A stretch of 64,000 nucleotides of DNA from the NCBI GenBank assembly GCA_022820665.1, contig JAJEFB010000021.1, positions 1 to 64,000 of the forward strand. The letters are read 5' to 3'. Numbering within the stretch: position 1 is the first letter of the stretch; every line of letters begins with the position of its first letter. The notes beneath the pieces were generated by a model. The model did no database searches and was not told the origin of the DNA. It saw only the letters and a program-made list of their open reading frames with translations. The stretch is from Anaerolineae bacterium (GTDB taxonomy: Bacteria; Chloroflexota; Anaerolineae; Aggregatilineales; Phototrophicaceae). The translations under genes and the position numbers were made by a program. Below, in pieces: positions 8,211 through 17,414 of this stretch.

Positions 8211-9605
8211 ATGCGTAACAGCAAAATCACCCTGTTCACCCTATTGAGCCTGTTGCTGGCGCTGGCGGTTGGGGCAGCGCAAGCGCAGGACCGCGTCAAG
8301 ATCCGCTGGTATGTTGGTTTGGGCGCTGGTACGGATGCGCCGCTGGTGGCCGCGCAGGAAGAAATCGTGGCTGATTTCAACGCCTCGCAGGACGAGATCG
8401 AACTCGTGCTGGAGATCGTCGACAATGCCCAAGCCTATGACGTCTTGAGCACGCAGATCGCGGCCGGCAACGCGCCCGACATCGTTGGTCCGATGGGTAT
8501 CCGGGGCCGCGCCTCCTTCCCGGGCGCCTGGCTGGATCTGACACCCATGATCGACAGCAACGGCTACGACCTCAGCGACTTTGATCCGGCGCTGATCGAC
8601 TTCTACCGCGTGGAAGGCGAGGGTCAGCTCGGCATCCCCTTCGCTGTATTCCCGTCTTTCCTGATGTACAACATCGAACTCTTTGATGAAGCGGGCATCC
8701 CCTATCCGCCCAGCGCTTATGGCGAAGCCTACGTCGATTGGGATGGCGCAGAGCGCGAATGGAATACCGAGACGCTGCGCGACGTCGCCATGATCCTGTC
8801 GGTCGATGCCGATGGCAACGACGCCACCATGGGCGAATATGATACCGGCAACATCGTACAATTCGGCTACGGCAACCAGTTCACCGATGTGCGCGGTCGC
8901 GACACGCTTTTCGGATCCGCCAATTACGTCGACATGGACGGCAACGCTGTGATTCCCGATGTCTGGCGCGAAGCGGAACACTGGTATCACAATGCGATGT
9001 GGGTCGATTACTTCTACCCCAATGGCGTCTACGGCGGCAGCGAAATCATGGGCGGCGGCAGCGCCAACTGGTTCGATACCGGCAATATGGGCATGATCAC
9101 CATCCACCTGTGGTACCTGGGCTGGGGCACTGGCAATCTGGACGCCGCCTGGGACTTCGCGCCCGTGCCGTCGCACAATGGCGTCACCACTGCCAAGCTG
9201 CACGCCGATACCTTCGGTGTGCTCAACAGCAGCGATAATCCCGAAGAAGCCTTCACGGTCTTGACCTATCTGCTCGGCGAACGCGCGGCTGATCTGACCA
9301 GCCTGTATGGCGGTATGCCGGCGCGCTTGAGCTTGCAGGACAGCTTCATAGAGCGCACGGTGGCCGCGCAAGGCGAAGCCTATCCCAATGTCGATTGGGC
9401 GAATTTGAATTGGGACGTTGTCTTGGCTGGCTTGCAGCACCCGGACAACCCGAATCACGAAGAGGGCATGCCTAGCTTCCTGGAAGCCAGCGCGCGCTAC
9501 AACGAATATGGCCAACTGGTTGATAACAACGCCGACGAAGACATTGACGCCGCGCTCGACGCGCTTCAAGCGGACCTGCAAGGGATCTTTGACGCAGCTG
9601 GCTAG
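8211..9605 (+). CDS. Extracellular sugar-binding protein of an ABC transporter
   Basis: 464 residues, family 1 solute-binding protein (maltose/oligosaccharide type). The ATG follows AAGGAGAAGGAC. Residues 1-25 form a Sec signal peptide (hydrophobic stretch, then GAAQAQD) without a lipobox Cys. The mature part carries VLSTQIAAGNAPDIVG near 78, a hallmark of the family, and many aromatic residues suited to binding glucans. It captures oligosaccharides outside the membrane for the two permeases downstream. Two LacI-type operators lie in its leader, and a 15 bp hairpin after its stop probably keeps its transcript more abundant than the permease message. Confidence 0.92.
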   Translation: MRNSKITLFTLLSLLLALAVGAAQAQDRVKIRWYVGLGAGTDAPLVAAQEEIVADFNASQDEIELVLEIVDNAQAYDVLSTQIAAGNAPDIVGPMGIRGRASFPGAWLDLTPMIDSNGYDLSDFDPALIDFYRVEGEGQLGIPFAVFPSFLMYNIELFDEAGIPYPPSAYGEAYVDWDGAEREWNTETLRDVAMILSVDADGNDATMGEYDTGNIVQFGYGNQFTDVRGRDTLFGSANYVDMDGNAVIPDVWREAEHWYHNAMWVDYFYPNGVYGGSEIMGGGSANWFDTGNMGMITIHLWYLGWGTGNLDAAWDFAPVPSHNGVTTAKLHADTFGVLNSSDNPEEAFTVLTYLLGERAADLTSLYGGMPARLSLQDSFIERTVAAQGEAYPNVDWANLNWDVVLAGLQHPDNPNHEEGMPSFLEASARYNEYGQLVDNNADEDIDAALDALQADLQGIFDAAG

Positions 9606-9630
9606 ACAACAGTAGGAGCAACAGTCTTGT

Positions 9631-9661
9631 CCGACAGATGCCGCGCCGCGGCATCTGTCGG
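9631..9661 (+). other. Intercistronic hairpin after the binding-protein gene
   Basis: A perfect 15 bp inverted repeat (CCGACAGATGCCGCG, one base, then its complement) lies 26 bases after the binding-protein stop and 37 before the permease start. No T-run follows, so it is unlikely to be a terminator. In other sugar operons such hairpins protect the upstream binding-protein mRNA from 3' decay. Confidence 0.75.
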
Positions 9662-9697
9662 GCTCACCCCGAGTTTCCTGGATTTAGGGTATGAATC

Positions 9698-10690
9698 ATG
9701 GATATGTTCTCTGAGCTTGATTCCGCGCGCGGGAGTCCGAGGTTGCTGGACATCCGGGGGGCCTTTCGGCTGACGGGCGCGCAGCGCGTCGAGGCGAAGT
9801 GGGGCTTGCTCTTCATCAGCCCCTGGTTGATTGGCTTCGCTATTTTCTACCTCGTTCCTATGGTCGTCTCTCTGCTCTTCTCTCTCTACGATTTCACCTT
9901 GTCCGCGCCCGATGAAGCGCGTTTTATCGGCCTGCAGAATTGGTCGCGCATGCTATTCGACGATCCCAATACCTGGGAGACGCTCTTTGTCACATTCAAA
10001 TTCGCTTTGATTTCGCTGCCGATTGGCATGGTATCGGCATTCTTGCTGGCTGTTTTGCTCAATTCGCAACATCTGATCGGCAAGAATATCTTCCGCACGC
10101 TCTTTTATGCGCCGACGATGGTGCCGCTGATCGCCGCGATCTTGATCTGGTCCCGGGTCTTGAATCCGCAGACCGGCTGGCTAAACCAATTGATCGAGGT
10201 GACCGGTATCGAGGCGGTGGGCATCAACGGCTTGCGCTGGTTGGACGACCCGAATCTGATTTACATCGCCTATACCTTCATCGGCCTCTGGGGCATCGGC
10301 AACGCCATTCTGATCAACCTGGCGAGCTTGCAAGGGGTGCCGACCGAGCTATATGAGGCGGCTTCAATTGACGGCGCCGGCTGGCTGCGCCAGTTATGGT
10401 CGGTCACGATTCCGATGGTCACGCCGGTTATCTTTTACAACCTGGTGCTAAGCGTGGTCGGGCTGCTGCAGTTTTTCATTGTGCCCTGGGTGTTGAACCT
10501 GGGCAGCGGCTATCCCGAAGGCAGTACCAACTTCTACATGATCTATTTCTACAAACAAGCCTTTACCTTCCAGAACATGGGTTATGGCGCCACGCTGGCC
10601 TGGTTCATGTTCATTATCGGTCTTGCCATCACCATCTTCTTGTTCGCGACGGGCCGCTATTGGGTCTACTATGCCGGGGAGAGCAAATAA
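9698..10690 (+). CDS. Sugar ABC transporter permease, MalF-like
   Basis: 330 residues with six hydrophobic segments. The ABC permease coupling motif EAASIDGAGWLRQLWSVTIP starts at residue 220. The N-terminal 40 residues are a polar extension before the first membrane segment (WGLLFISPWLIGFAIFYLVP). It forms half of the membrane channel for the sugar delivered by the upstream binding protein. The next permease gene starts one base after its stop, so the two are translationally linked. No ATPase gene is in the operon. Confidence 0.92.
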   Translation: MDMFSELDSARGSPRLLDIRGAFRLTGAQRVEAKWGLLFISPWLIGFAIFYLVPMVVSLLFSLYDFTLSAPDEARFIGLQNWSRMLFDDPNTWETLFVTFKFALISLPIGMVSAFLLAVLLNSQHLIGKNIFRTLFYAPTMVPLIAAILIWSRVLNPQTGWLNQLIEVTGIEAVGINGLRWLDDPNLIYIAYTFIGLWGIGNAILINLASLQGVPTELYEAASIDGAGWLRQLWSVTIPMVTPVIFYNLVLSVVGLLQFFIVPWVLNLGSGYPEGSTNFYMIYFYKQAFTFQNMGYGATLAWFMFIIGLAITIFLFATGRYWVYYAGESK

Positions 10691-10691
10691 G

Positions 10692-11771
10692 ATGGCTGTC
10701 AAGAAGAAAAAGAACGACGCACTGACGGAATTCGAGATCGCAAGAAGGCGCCGCAACTTGCTATTGCAGGCCGGCATCACCCTCTTCGCGTTGATCTTGC
10801 TGGGCGTCTATCTGATGCCCCTGTTCTATGGCGCTGTCACATCCTTGAAGACCAAGGCGCAATCGGCTGATCCCTCGGCGCCGCTGCTCCCGTCCATCGC
10901 CGTTAGCTTCGATTATGAAGATAAGAACTACGATGTTTTGCAGGTGCCGACGGCAGCGGGCATACGCGAGTGGGCGCTGGTCAAAAAAGGCAGGCGATCC
11001 AGCCAATTTGTCGATCCGGGCAATCCCGATGCCGGGTTAATTGATTGGGAAGGCAATTGGCGCGCCCTGGAGCCGGTGTGGGTGCCCTCGGTACAGTGGG
11101 ACAATTACCCGCAAGCCTGGAATACCATCGATTTCGCGCGTCTGCTCTTCAACACGCTGGTCTACGCTTTCGTGACCATGGTTGGCACGGTTATCGCGTC
11201 GTCCTGTACCGCGTATGGCTTCGCGCGCTTCAACTTCCCCTTCAAGAATCTGCTTTTCATGATCTTGATCGGGACGATCGTTTTACCGCCGGCGGTGACC
11301 CTGGTGCCCACCTATGCCTTCTTCGTGAATGTGCTGGGTTGGGGCGGCACATGGCTGCCATTGATCATTCCGCAGATGTTCGGCAACGCCTATAACGTCT
11401 TCTTGCTGCGGCAGTATTTCTTGACGATACCCAAAGAAATGGAAGAAGCCGCGCAGATCGACGGCGCCGGGCGCGTCCGCACCTTTGTATCGGTCATCTT
11501 GCCGCAGGCGGTGCCCGCCCTCACGGCGGTCTCGCTGTTCCATTTCTTCTTCGCCTGGAACGATTTCTTCGGACCGCTGATCTACCTGGCGGGCAATCGC
11601 GACGCCAATCCGATCACGGTTGGCTTGACGGAGTTCAACGGCCTCTACAGTTCAGAGACGCAGTTGATCCTCGCGGCGGCGATCATTTCGATGATTCTGC
11701 CACTGGCGATTTTCTTCATGGCGCAGCGCGTTTTCATCCAGGGCATCGTCATCACCGGCGTTGACAAATAG
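10692..11771 (+). CDS. Sugar ABC transporter permease, MalG-like, with enlarged external loop
   Basis: 359 residues from the ATG at 10692, one base after the MalF-like gene; the open frame reaches back into that gene but without family sequence. The first membrane segment is at about 25-47, followed by about 90 extra residues before the second segment, where MalG relatives usually have about 30. The coupling motif EAAQIDGAGRVRTFVSVILP starts at 252. It pairs with the MalF-like permease to import oligosaccharides. The large loop between segments 1 and 2 should face outside and may contact the binding protein. Confidence 0.9.
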   Translation: MAVKKKKNDALTEFEIARRRRNLLLQAGITLFALILLGVYLMPLFYGAVTSLKTKAQSADPSAPLLPSIAVSFDYEDKNYDVLQVPTAAGIREWALVKKGRRSSQFVDPGNPDAGLIDWEGNWRALEPVWVPSVQWDNYPQAWNTIDFARLLFNTLVYAFVTMVGTVIASSCTAYGFARFNFPFKNLLFMILIGTIVLPPAVTLVPTYAFFVNVLGWGGTWLPLIIPQMFGNAYNVFLLRQYFLTIPKEMEEAAQIDGAGRVRTFVSVILPQAVPALTAVSLFHFFFAWNDFFGPLIYLAGNRDANPITVGLTEFNGLYSSETQLILAAAIISMILPLAIFFMAQRVFIQGIVITGVDK

Positions 11772-11804
11772 AAGCCGCTCGGCGCGTAATCGGCGATAGG
11801 GTTT

Positions 11805-11868
11805 GCCGCTTGGCAATCCAAACTACAACATAAAGACATGCTATGTTGGGGCGACCTATCAGGCGCCC
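11805..11868. repeat. Dispersed repeat, copy C (inverted)
   Basis: Read on the minus strand this segment gives a decayed GGGCGCC...GGTCGCCC hairpin, then CAACATAGCATG and TATGTTGTAGTTTGG, which aligns with copies A (4858) and B (20728). It lies in the spacer between the permease and GH3 genes. Confidence 0.5.
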
Positions 11869-11916
11869 GAAAACAGTCTCAACACCACAGTATCGGATAA
11901 GCCTTGAAGGAGCGAC

Positions 11917-13779
11917 ATGACAGCAACAGCGGAAAGCAAGCGACAACGAGGACTGTCCGACGCGGAAGTCGCGCGCGAGGTTGACCATCTGCTGTCGCAG
12001 ATGACCCTGGAGGAGAAGGCGGGTCAGATGACGATGGTGGAAAACAACAGCATTGAGCCGGCGCAAGTCGCTGAATACTTTATCGGCTCGGTTCTGAGCG
12101 GCGGCGGTGGCAATCCGACGCCGAATACGCCGGAAAACTGGCGCGCCATGGTCTGCGCTTTCCAAAAAGCCGCGTTGGAAACTCGGCTGGCGATTCCGCT
12201 GGTCTATGGCGTGGATGCCGTGCACGGGCACAATAACGTCAGGGGCGCGGTGATTTTTCCGCATAACATCGGCTTGGGCGCGAGCCGCGACGTGGATCTG
12301 GTTGAACGTATTGGCCAGGTGACAGCGCGGGAATTGCTCGCCACCTCGGTGCACTGGACATTCGCGCCCTCGGTATCTGTCCCGCAGGACCTGCGCTGGG
12401 GACGAACTTACGAAGGATACAGCGCCGATAGCCAACTGGTCGGGGAGCTGGGGGCGGCGCTGGCGCGGGGCTTGAGCGGTCGCTGCTCCGATGACGGCGG
12501 CAGCGTGCTGGCTTGCGCCAAGCATTATGTCGCTGACGGCGCCGCCGAATGGCGGGAAGACCCGGTAGCGGAAGACGCGCCCCAGCAAGGCAGCACCGCG
12601 CCGCCACAGGATAGCGAGATCCCGCAAGCCGAAGATCTATCGCTGGGGCAGTGGCGGATTGACCAAGGCGACGCGCGACTCGACGAAGCGAGCCTGCGCG
12701 AGACGCATCTGGCGCCCTACCAGGCGGCCATCGCCGCCGGCGCGCTGACTGTGATGTCCTCATATAGCAGTTGGAACGGAGAGAAGCTGCACGCGCATCG
12801 TTATTTGCTGAGCGACTTGCTGAAAAGCGAACTGGGCTTTGATGGATTAATCGTTACGGACTGGATGGCGATTAACCAGCTCGACCCCGATTATCAGCAG
12901 TGCGTTGCCCAGGCGCTGAACGCCGGGATCGACATGGTCATGGTCCCCTACGATTTTCGCCGCTTCATTTCCACTTTGAAAGCGGCGGTGCGGCAGGGCG
13001 ACGTAGCGCAGGAGCGCGTCGACGACGCCGTGCGGCGGATCCTGCGCGTGAAGCTGGCTTTGGGCTTGTTCGATCAGCCAATCGCCGACAAGTCTCTTCT
13101 GGAAAGTCTGGGATGCGCGGCGCATCGTCAAGTGGCGCGCGAGGCTGTGCGCAAGTCGCTGGTTTTGCTGAAGAACGATAATCAGTCGCTGCCTCTGTCC
13201 AGGGACTTGCCGCGTTTGCTTGTGGCCGGTCGCGCCGCCGATGATATCGGCTTGCAATGCGGCGGCTGGTCGATCACTTGGCAGGGCGAAGCCGGCGCCA
13301 CCACAACCGGGACCACGATTCTCCAGGGCATTCGCGCGACTGCCTCGGATTCTACGGATATCGTCTTTTCGCCGGACGGGCAATTTGAGGACGATGCCCG
13401 CGCCGCGGTCGGCATCGTCGCGCTGCACGAAGAACCATACGCAGAGGGCTTTGGCGACCGCGCGGATCTTTCCCTTTCACCTGAGGAGATTGCCTTGCTG
13501 CAACGCGTCCGCGGACGCTGCGATCGACTGATTGTCCTTCTGATCACAGGCCGTCCGCGCATTATCAGCGAGCAGCTTCCATTGATAGACGCCCTGGTCG
13601 TCGCCTGGCTGCCCGGGACCGAAGCCGATGGCTTGGCGGATGTCCTGTTCGGCGATTGTCCCTTCACGGGAAAACTACCTTTTAGTTGGCCCCGTTCGAT
13701 GGATCAGATTCCGCTGGCGGCGCTGCGAGCGAGCGCTGAAGCGCCCTTGTGGGAATGTGGATACGGTTTGACAAGCTGA
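11917..13779 (+). CDS. GH3 family beta-glucosidase
   Basis: 620 residues. The ATG follows GAAGGAGCGAC. Glycoside hydrolase family 3 features: an N-terminal TIM-barrel domain with PLVYGVDAVHGHNNV near 91 and KHYVADGA near 205, the nucleophile motif VTDW with D315, then the C-terminal sandwich domain (LVLLKNDNQSLPLS near 413) that ends PFSWPRS and ECGYGLTS. No signal peptide, so it likely hydrolyses imported beta-linked gluco-oligosaccharides in the cytoplasm. It follows the sugar permeases on the same strand (145 bases) and precedes the secreted GH16 enzyme. An acidic, Gln/Pro-rich insert near 215-245 is unusual. Confidence 0.9.
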   Translation: MTATAESKRQRGLSDAEVAREVDHLLSQMTLEEKAGQMTMVENNSIEPAQVAEYFIGSVLSGGGGNPTPNTPENWRAMVCAFQKAALETRLAIPLVYGVDAVHGHNNVRGAVIFPHNIGLGASRDVDLVERIGQVTARELLATSVHWTFAPSVSVPQDLRWGRTYEGYSADSQLVGELGAALARGLSGRCSDDGGSVLACAKHYVADGAAEWREDPVAEDAPQQGSTAPPQDSEIPQAEDLSLGQWRIDQGDARLDEASLRETHLAPYQAAIAAGALTVMSSYSSWNGEKLHAHRYLLSDLLKSELGFDGLIVTDWMAINQLDPDYQQCVAQALNAGIDMVMVPYDFRRFISTLKAAVRQGDVAQERVDDAVRRILRVKLALGLFDQPIADKSLLESLGCAAHRQVAREAVRKSLVLLKNDNQSLPLSRDLPRLLVAGRAADDIGLQCGGWSITWQGEAGATTTGTTILQGIRATASDSTDIVFSPDGQFEDDARAAVGIVALHEEPYAEGFGDRADLSLSPEEIALLQRVRGRCDRLIVLLITGRPRIISEQLPLIDALVVAWLPGTEADGLADVLFGDCPFTGKLPFSWPRSMDQIPLAALRASAEAPLWECGYGLTS

Positions 13780-13821
13780 GAATTCACGCACTTTCGACCG
13801 GCAATTGATGGAGGAAACATA

Positions 13822-16572
13822 ATGCGAATTAGATATCATCTGATCTTGGTTTTGCTACTGGTTCCGAGCTTGTGGACCTGGGTAATTCATGCGCAGGAAG
13901 TTGATGGTCGGGTCATTGACGACTTTGAAATAGCCGAGGTCTTCGAGGGGCGCGATGGATACAACAACGCCATCGGTCACGCGCCCTGGGGCGACCAAGC
14001 CGGCAATGTCTCGCTTGGTCTGGCGACAATGGAACGCGCCGATGTCAGTTCGACAGTCTTGGCGATCGATTACGATATTGGCGCCTGGGGCGGTTTCACC
14101 CATGCCTTCACCGATGGCGAAAACTGGCTCAGCCAGGACTGGAGGGACCACAACGCCCTGAGCTTCTGGCTGTATGGCAACAATACCGGCGGCACGATAC
14201 AAGTAGAAATCTTCGACAATCGCAATCCCAATCTCAATAACGATACCGCCGAGCGCTGGTTCTACCGCATCACCGATGACTACGACGCCTGGATGGTTTT
14301 CACCATTCCTTTCCGCAGTTTTCAACGACGAACGGACTGGCAACCCGGCGGCGCGCCCGATGATGGCTTGGGTCTGGACAAGGTCTCCGGTTACGCCTTT
14401 GGCTTCCCCGCCGGCGCGGACGCGCAAAGAGCCTTTCTGGACGACGTGCGGCTGGTCACGCTGGGGGTTGATCCCCTGGCTGTGGACGACTTCGAAATGG
14501 ACGCGCTGTTGCTGGCGCAGGACAGCTTTGGCAACGACATCGGTTTTGTGCCTTGGGGCGATACAGCCGGCAGCGTTGAACTGCGCCTGACCGACGCCAA
14601 GCGAAACGGGCAAGAAACCAAGGCGCTCAATGTCAATTACGATATCGGAGCCTGGGGTGGCTTCACGCATGTATTCAACGATGGCGAGAACTGGACGGGC
14701 CGAAACTGGCGCGAATTCAATGCCATCAGTTTCTGGTTCCTGGGCAGCAATACCGGGGAAGCGGTGCAATTCGAGATCTTTGACAATCGCGATCCAAACA
14801 GCAATGGCGACAGCGCCGAGCGCTGGTTCGCTCGTTTCGAGGATGACTCCTACGGCTGGAAGCAGTTGGAGATTCCTTTCACAGCCTTTGAACGCCGGAG
14901 CGACTGGCAGCCAGCGGGCGCGCCCGATGACGGCTTCAACCTCGATGCGGTATCGGGCTATGCCTTTGGTTTGCCGGCTGGCACAGGCGGATCCTTCGCC
15001 ATTATCGACGATATCGAGTTGATATTCATGCCTGGCATCAGCTTGCCCGACCTGCCGGAGCAGGAGGCGGCTGCAGCGGAAGCGGCGGACGCGCTCCCGG
15101 TCGCGCAGCCGGCGGCGGTCGAGTTGAACGAAGCCTTGCTGGAGCCGATTCCCTATGCTGATCCGATTTTAGTCGCGGACTTCGAGCGGGGCGTCGCCTA
15201 CGTCAGTCAAGTTGACGGTCCGGCGATTGGCTTTGTGCCCTGGGGCGACAGCACCGCCAACGCCATCATCGGCATCACGCAGGTGATACCCTTCACGGAG
15301 CTGGCACTGCCCGATCAAAGCGCGCCGAATCAGGTCCTGCGAATCGACTACAATATCGGCGCTTGGGGCGGTTTCACCTACGCCTTCAGCGATGGATCGA
15401 ACTGGATCAGCCAGGATTGGACCGGGCACAATGCCTTTCAGTTCTGGCTGTATGGAAACGACACCGGGCAAATCGTTCAGGTCGAAATCTTCGACAATCG
15501 CCAGCCCGATAACGTTGCCGACACAGCCGAACGCTTCTTCTACCACCTGGTGGACGACTACAAGGGCTGGCAGCAGTTCACGATTCCCTTCGCCTACTTC
15601 CAGCGGCGGAGCGACTGGCAGCCGGGCGGCGCGCCCGATGACGGTTTTAACCTGGACGCGGTTTGGGGCGTTGCTTTTGGCTTCCCGAGCGGGGTCGGGG
15701 CGCAAAGCGCTTACCTGGATCAAGTGGAGGTCGTCGTTGTCGACGATCCGACCGCGGTGCAGACCAGCGTTCAGACCCTGGTGACGACGGTCGAGGTCGA
15801 CGAGAGCATCGGCTGGGATACACGGGAATGGGACTTGCTCTGGTCGGACGAATTTGATGCTGCCGCCGGCGCGCCCATCAACGATACCTACTGGACTTGC
15901 GAGATCGGCGGGCACGGCTGGGGCAACAACGAAATGGAGTATTATACCGACCGCGTCGAAAACGTCTCGCATGATGGCGCGGGCAACCTGGTCATCACCG
16001 CCCGCGAAGAAACGCTGGCGGATTCGACCTGTCACTACGGCGAATGCCAGTACACATCGGCTCGCTGCATCACGCAGGACAAGGTCGAGTTCACTTATGG
16101 ACGAGTCGAGGCGCGGATAGACATCCCCAACGGCCAGGGCATCTGGCCCGCCTTCTGGATGCTAGGCGCGAACTTCCCCGAACTGGGCTGGCCCCTCAGC
16201 GGCGAGATTGACATTCTGGAAAATGTCGGCGAGAAAAATGTCGTCTATGGCGCCTTGCACGGTCCCGGTTATAGCGGCGGCGGCAACATCGGCGGCGTCT
16301 ATCGCGCCGACGTCAACCTGGACGAGGGCTTTCACGTCTACGCCATTGATTGGGATCCCCATGTCATCCGCTGGTACGTCGATGGCGAACTGGCCAATTT
16401 GATCAGCGTCAACGCGCTGGATGGCAAGCAGTGGGTCTATGACCATGACTTCTTCTTGCTGATGAACGTGGCGGTGGGCGGTTATTGGCCCGGCTATCCC
16501 GACGAGACGACCGAGTTCCCGCAAGAGATGATCGTCGACTACGTGCGCGTATACCAACTGCCATCGGAGTAG
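13822..16572 (+). CDS. Secreted GH16 endo-beta-1,3-glucanase (laminarinase-like) with three CBM11-like modules
   Basis: 916 residues. A Sec signal peptide covers 1-25. Three repeated modules follow at about 30-215, 220-402 and 452-640; each carries YDIGAWGGFTHAF-, EIFDNR-, DWQPGGAPDDG- and hydrophobic-DD/DQ-V type blocks and resembles CBM11/CIA30-like binding domains. An Ala/Pro/Glu-rich linker (about 405-450) separates modules 2 and 3. The GH16 catalytic domain spans about 668-915 with WDLLWSDEFD, the active site E795-I-D-I-L-E800 (nucleophile E795, acid/base E800), and the laminarinase-like GALHGPGYSGG. It should cut beta-1,3 or mixed-linked glucans outside the cell and feed the LacI-controlled importer. 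An intrinsic terminator follows at 16602. Confidence 0.9.
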   Translation: MRIRYHLILVLLLVPSLWTWVIHAQEVDGRVIDDFEIAEVFEGRDGYNNAIGHAPWGDQAGNVSLGLATMERADVSSTVLAIDYDIGAWGGFTHAFTDGENWLSQDWRDHNALSFWLYGNNTGGTIQVEIFDNRNPNLNNDTAERWFYRITDDYDAWMVFTIPFRSFQRRTDWQPGGAPDDGLGLDKVSGYAFGFPAGADAQRAFLDDVRLVTLGVDPLAVDDFEMDALLLAQDSFGNDIGFVPWGDTAGSVELRLTDAKRNGQETKALNVNYDIGAWGGFTHVFNDGENWTGRNWREFNAISFWFLGSNTGEAVQFEIFDNRDPNSNGDSAERWFARFEDDSYGWKQLEIPFTAFERRSDWQPAGAPDDGFNLDAVSGYAFGLPAGTGGSFAIIDDIELIFMPGISLPDLPEQEAAAAEAADALPVAQPAAVELNEALLEPIPYADPILVADFERGVAYVSQVDGPAIGFVPWGDSTANAIIGITQVIPFTELALPDQSAPNQVLRIDYNIGAWGGFTYAFSDGSNWISQDWTGHNAFQFWLYGNDTGQIVQVEIFDNRQPDNVADTAERFFYHLVDDYKGWQQFTIPFAYFQRRSDWQPGGAPDDGFNLDAVWGVAFGFPSGVGAQSAYLDQVEVVVVDDPTAVQTSVQTLVTTVEVDESIGWDTREWDLLWSDEFDAAAGAPINDTYWTCEIGGHGWGNNEMEYYTDRVENVSHDGAGNLVITAREETLADSTCHYGECQYTSARCITQDKVEFTYGRVEARIDIPNGQGIWPAFWMLGANFPELGWPLSGEIDILENVGEKNVVYGALHGPGYSGGGNIGGVYRADVNLDEGFHVYAIDWDPHVIRWYVDGELANLISVNALDGKQWVYDHDFFLLMNVAVGGYWPGYPDETTEFPQEMIVDYVRVYQLPSE

Positions 16573-16601
16573 ATGGCGCCTGCGCGAAGCGGGGAAAACC
16601 G

Positions 16602-16630
16602 AGGGGATCGCAAACTGGCGATCCCCTTTT
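16602..16630 (+). terminator. Intrinsic terminator after the GH16 gene
   Basis: GGGGATCGC (16603-16611), a 6-base loop, GCGATCCCC (16618-16626), then TTTT. It lies 30 bases after the GH16 stop and closes the plus-strand beta-glucan operon. Confidence 0.8.
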
Positions 16631-16696
16631 GATTTGATATGTCCGCTGTTCTTTACAAGAGCGAGAGCGAGGAAGCGCGGCGTTGGTCGCCGCCTG

Positions 16697-17404
16697 CTAG
16701 CGCGCGTTTCCTAACTTGCGAATCGCGTCATGGACTTCCGGGGAGCCGAACTTGCCGCGCTCGTCCTGAGTCCAGGTAATGGGATCGACCAACTCCATTT
16801 CATCGAGACCGACAAGCTCATATCCTTTGGCTCTTAAGCCGTCAATGATGGCTGGCAGCGCTTCGATCATCGGCAATGGACGCGCCAGGCGCAAGGCGTC
16901 ATCATCCGATTCGGTGCTGTCATGCAAGTCGATAATTGATCCGCCAGCCAGGGATGGGTTATTGAGCGTCGCCTCGACAATAGCTTGTGGATCGGTCTTG
17001 GCGAAGTCTGCCGGGTTGACGTCCGCATCGACGATTTTCATGTCCTTCGACATCGCCACCGGCGAGTAAAGGCAGGTGAAGAAATTGAAATAGTGGGCGC
17101 GCAGGAATTGGGTCGGGCGCCCGAGGATGTTGCCGATCGCGGCTTCGGCGCGGTCAAAATCGCCGACATGGATGTGGTGCATGTGGCTGTGGTTGCCGAT
17201 GACATGCCCATTCTTGACGATGCGCTCAGTCGCCTGTGGCCAGCGCTCCACCCATTTTCCCAAGACAAAAAATGTGCCGCGCGCCCCTCTGCTGTTCAAT
17301 ATCTCGATGACCTGATCGGTGCGCGGCGGGTTGGGACCATCGTCGAAGGTCAATGCCACCTTCATTTGATCGCGGCGACCGTGCGTGTAGTATTTCAGAA
17401 TCAT
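16697..17404 (-). CDS. Polysaccharide deacetylase (NodB-like, carbohydrate esterase 4)
   Basis: 235 residues from the ATG at 17404, eleven bases after the GH116 stop; a longer frame exists but would lie inside GH116. The NodB motifs are present: TFDDGP at 19-24 (catalytic base and metal Asp) and HSHMH at 72-76 (metal His pair), then DLHDST near 168. Carbohydrate esterase 4 enzymes remove N- or O-acetyl groups from polysaccharides. No signal peptide is seen, which is odd for an enzyme acting on polymers; the substrate may be a cytoplasmic oligosaccharide or the true start may differ. It is co-transcribed with GH116. Confidence 0.85.
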   Translation of the reverse strand: MILKYYTHGRRDQMKVALTFDDGPNPPRTDQVIEILNSRGARGTFFVLGKWVERWPQATERIVKNGHVIGNHSHMHHIHVGDFDRAEAAIGNILGRPTQFLRAHYFNFFTCLYSPVAMSKDMKIVDADVNPADFAKTDPQAIVEATLNNPSLAGGSIIDLHDSTESDDDALRLARPLPMIEALPAIIDGLRAKGYELVGLDEMELVDPITWTQDERGKFGSPEVHDAIRKLGNAR

Positions 17405-17414
17405 GGTCCCCGCC

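Noticed and set aside
8241..9581. 446-codon minus-strand frame
   Set aside because: Antisense to the sugar-binding-protein gene, which has a signal peptide, ribosome site and operators.
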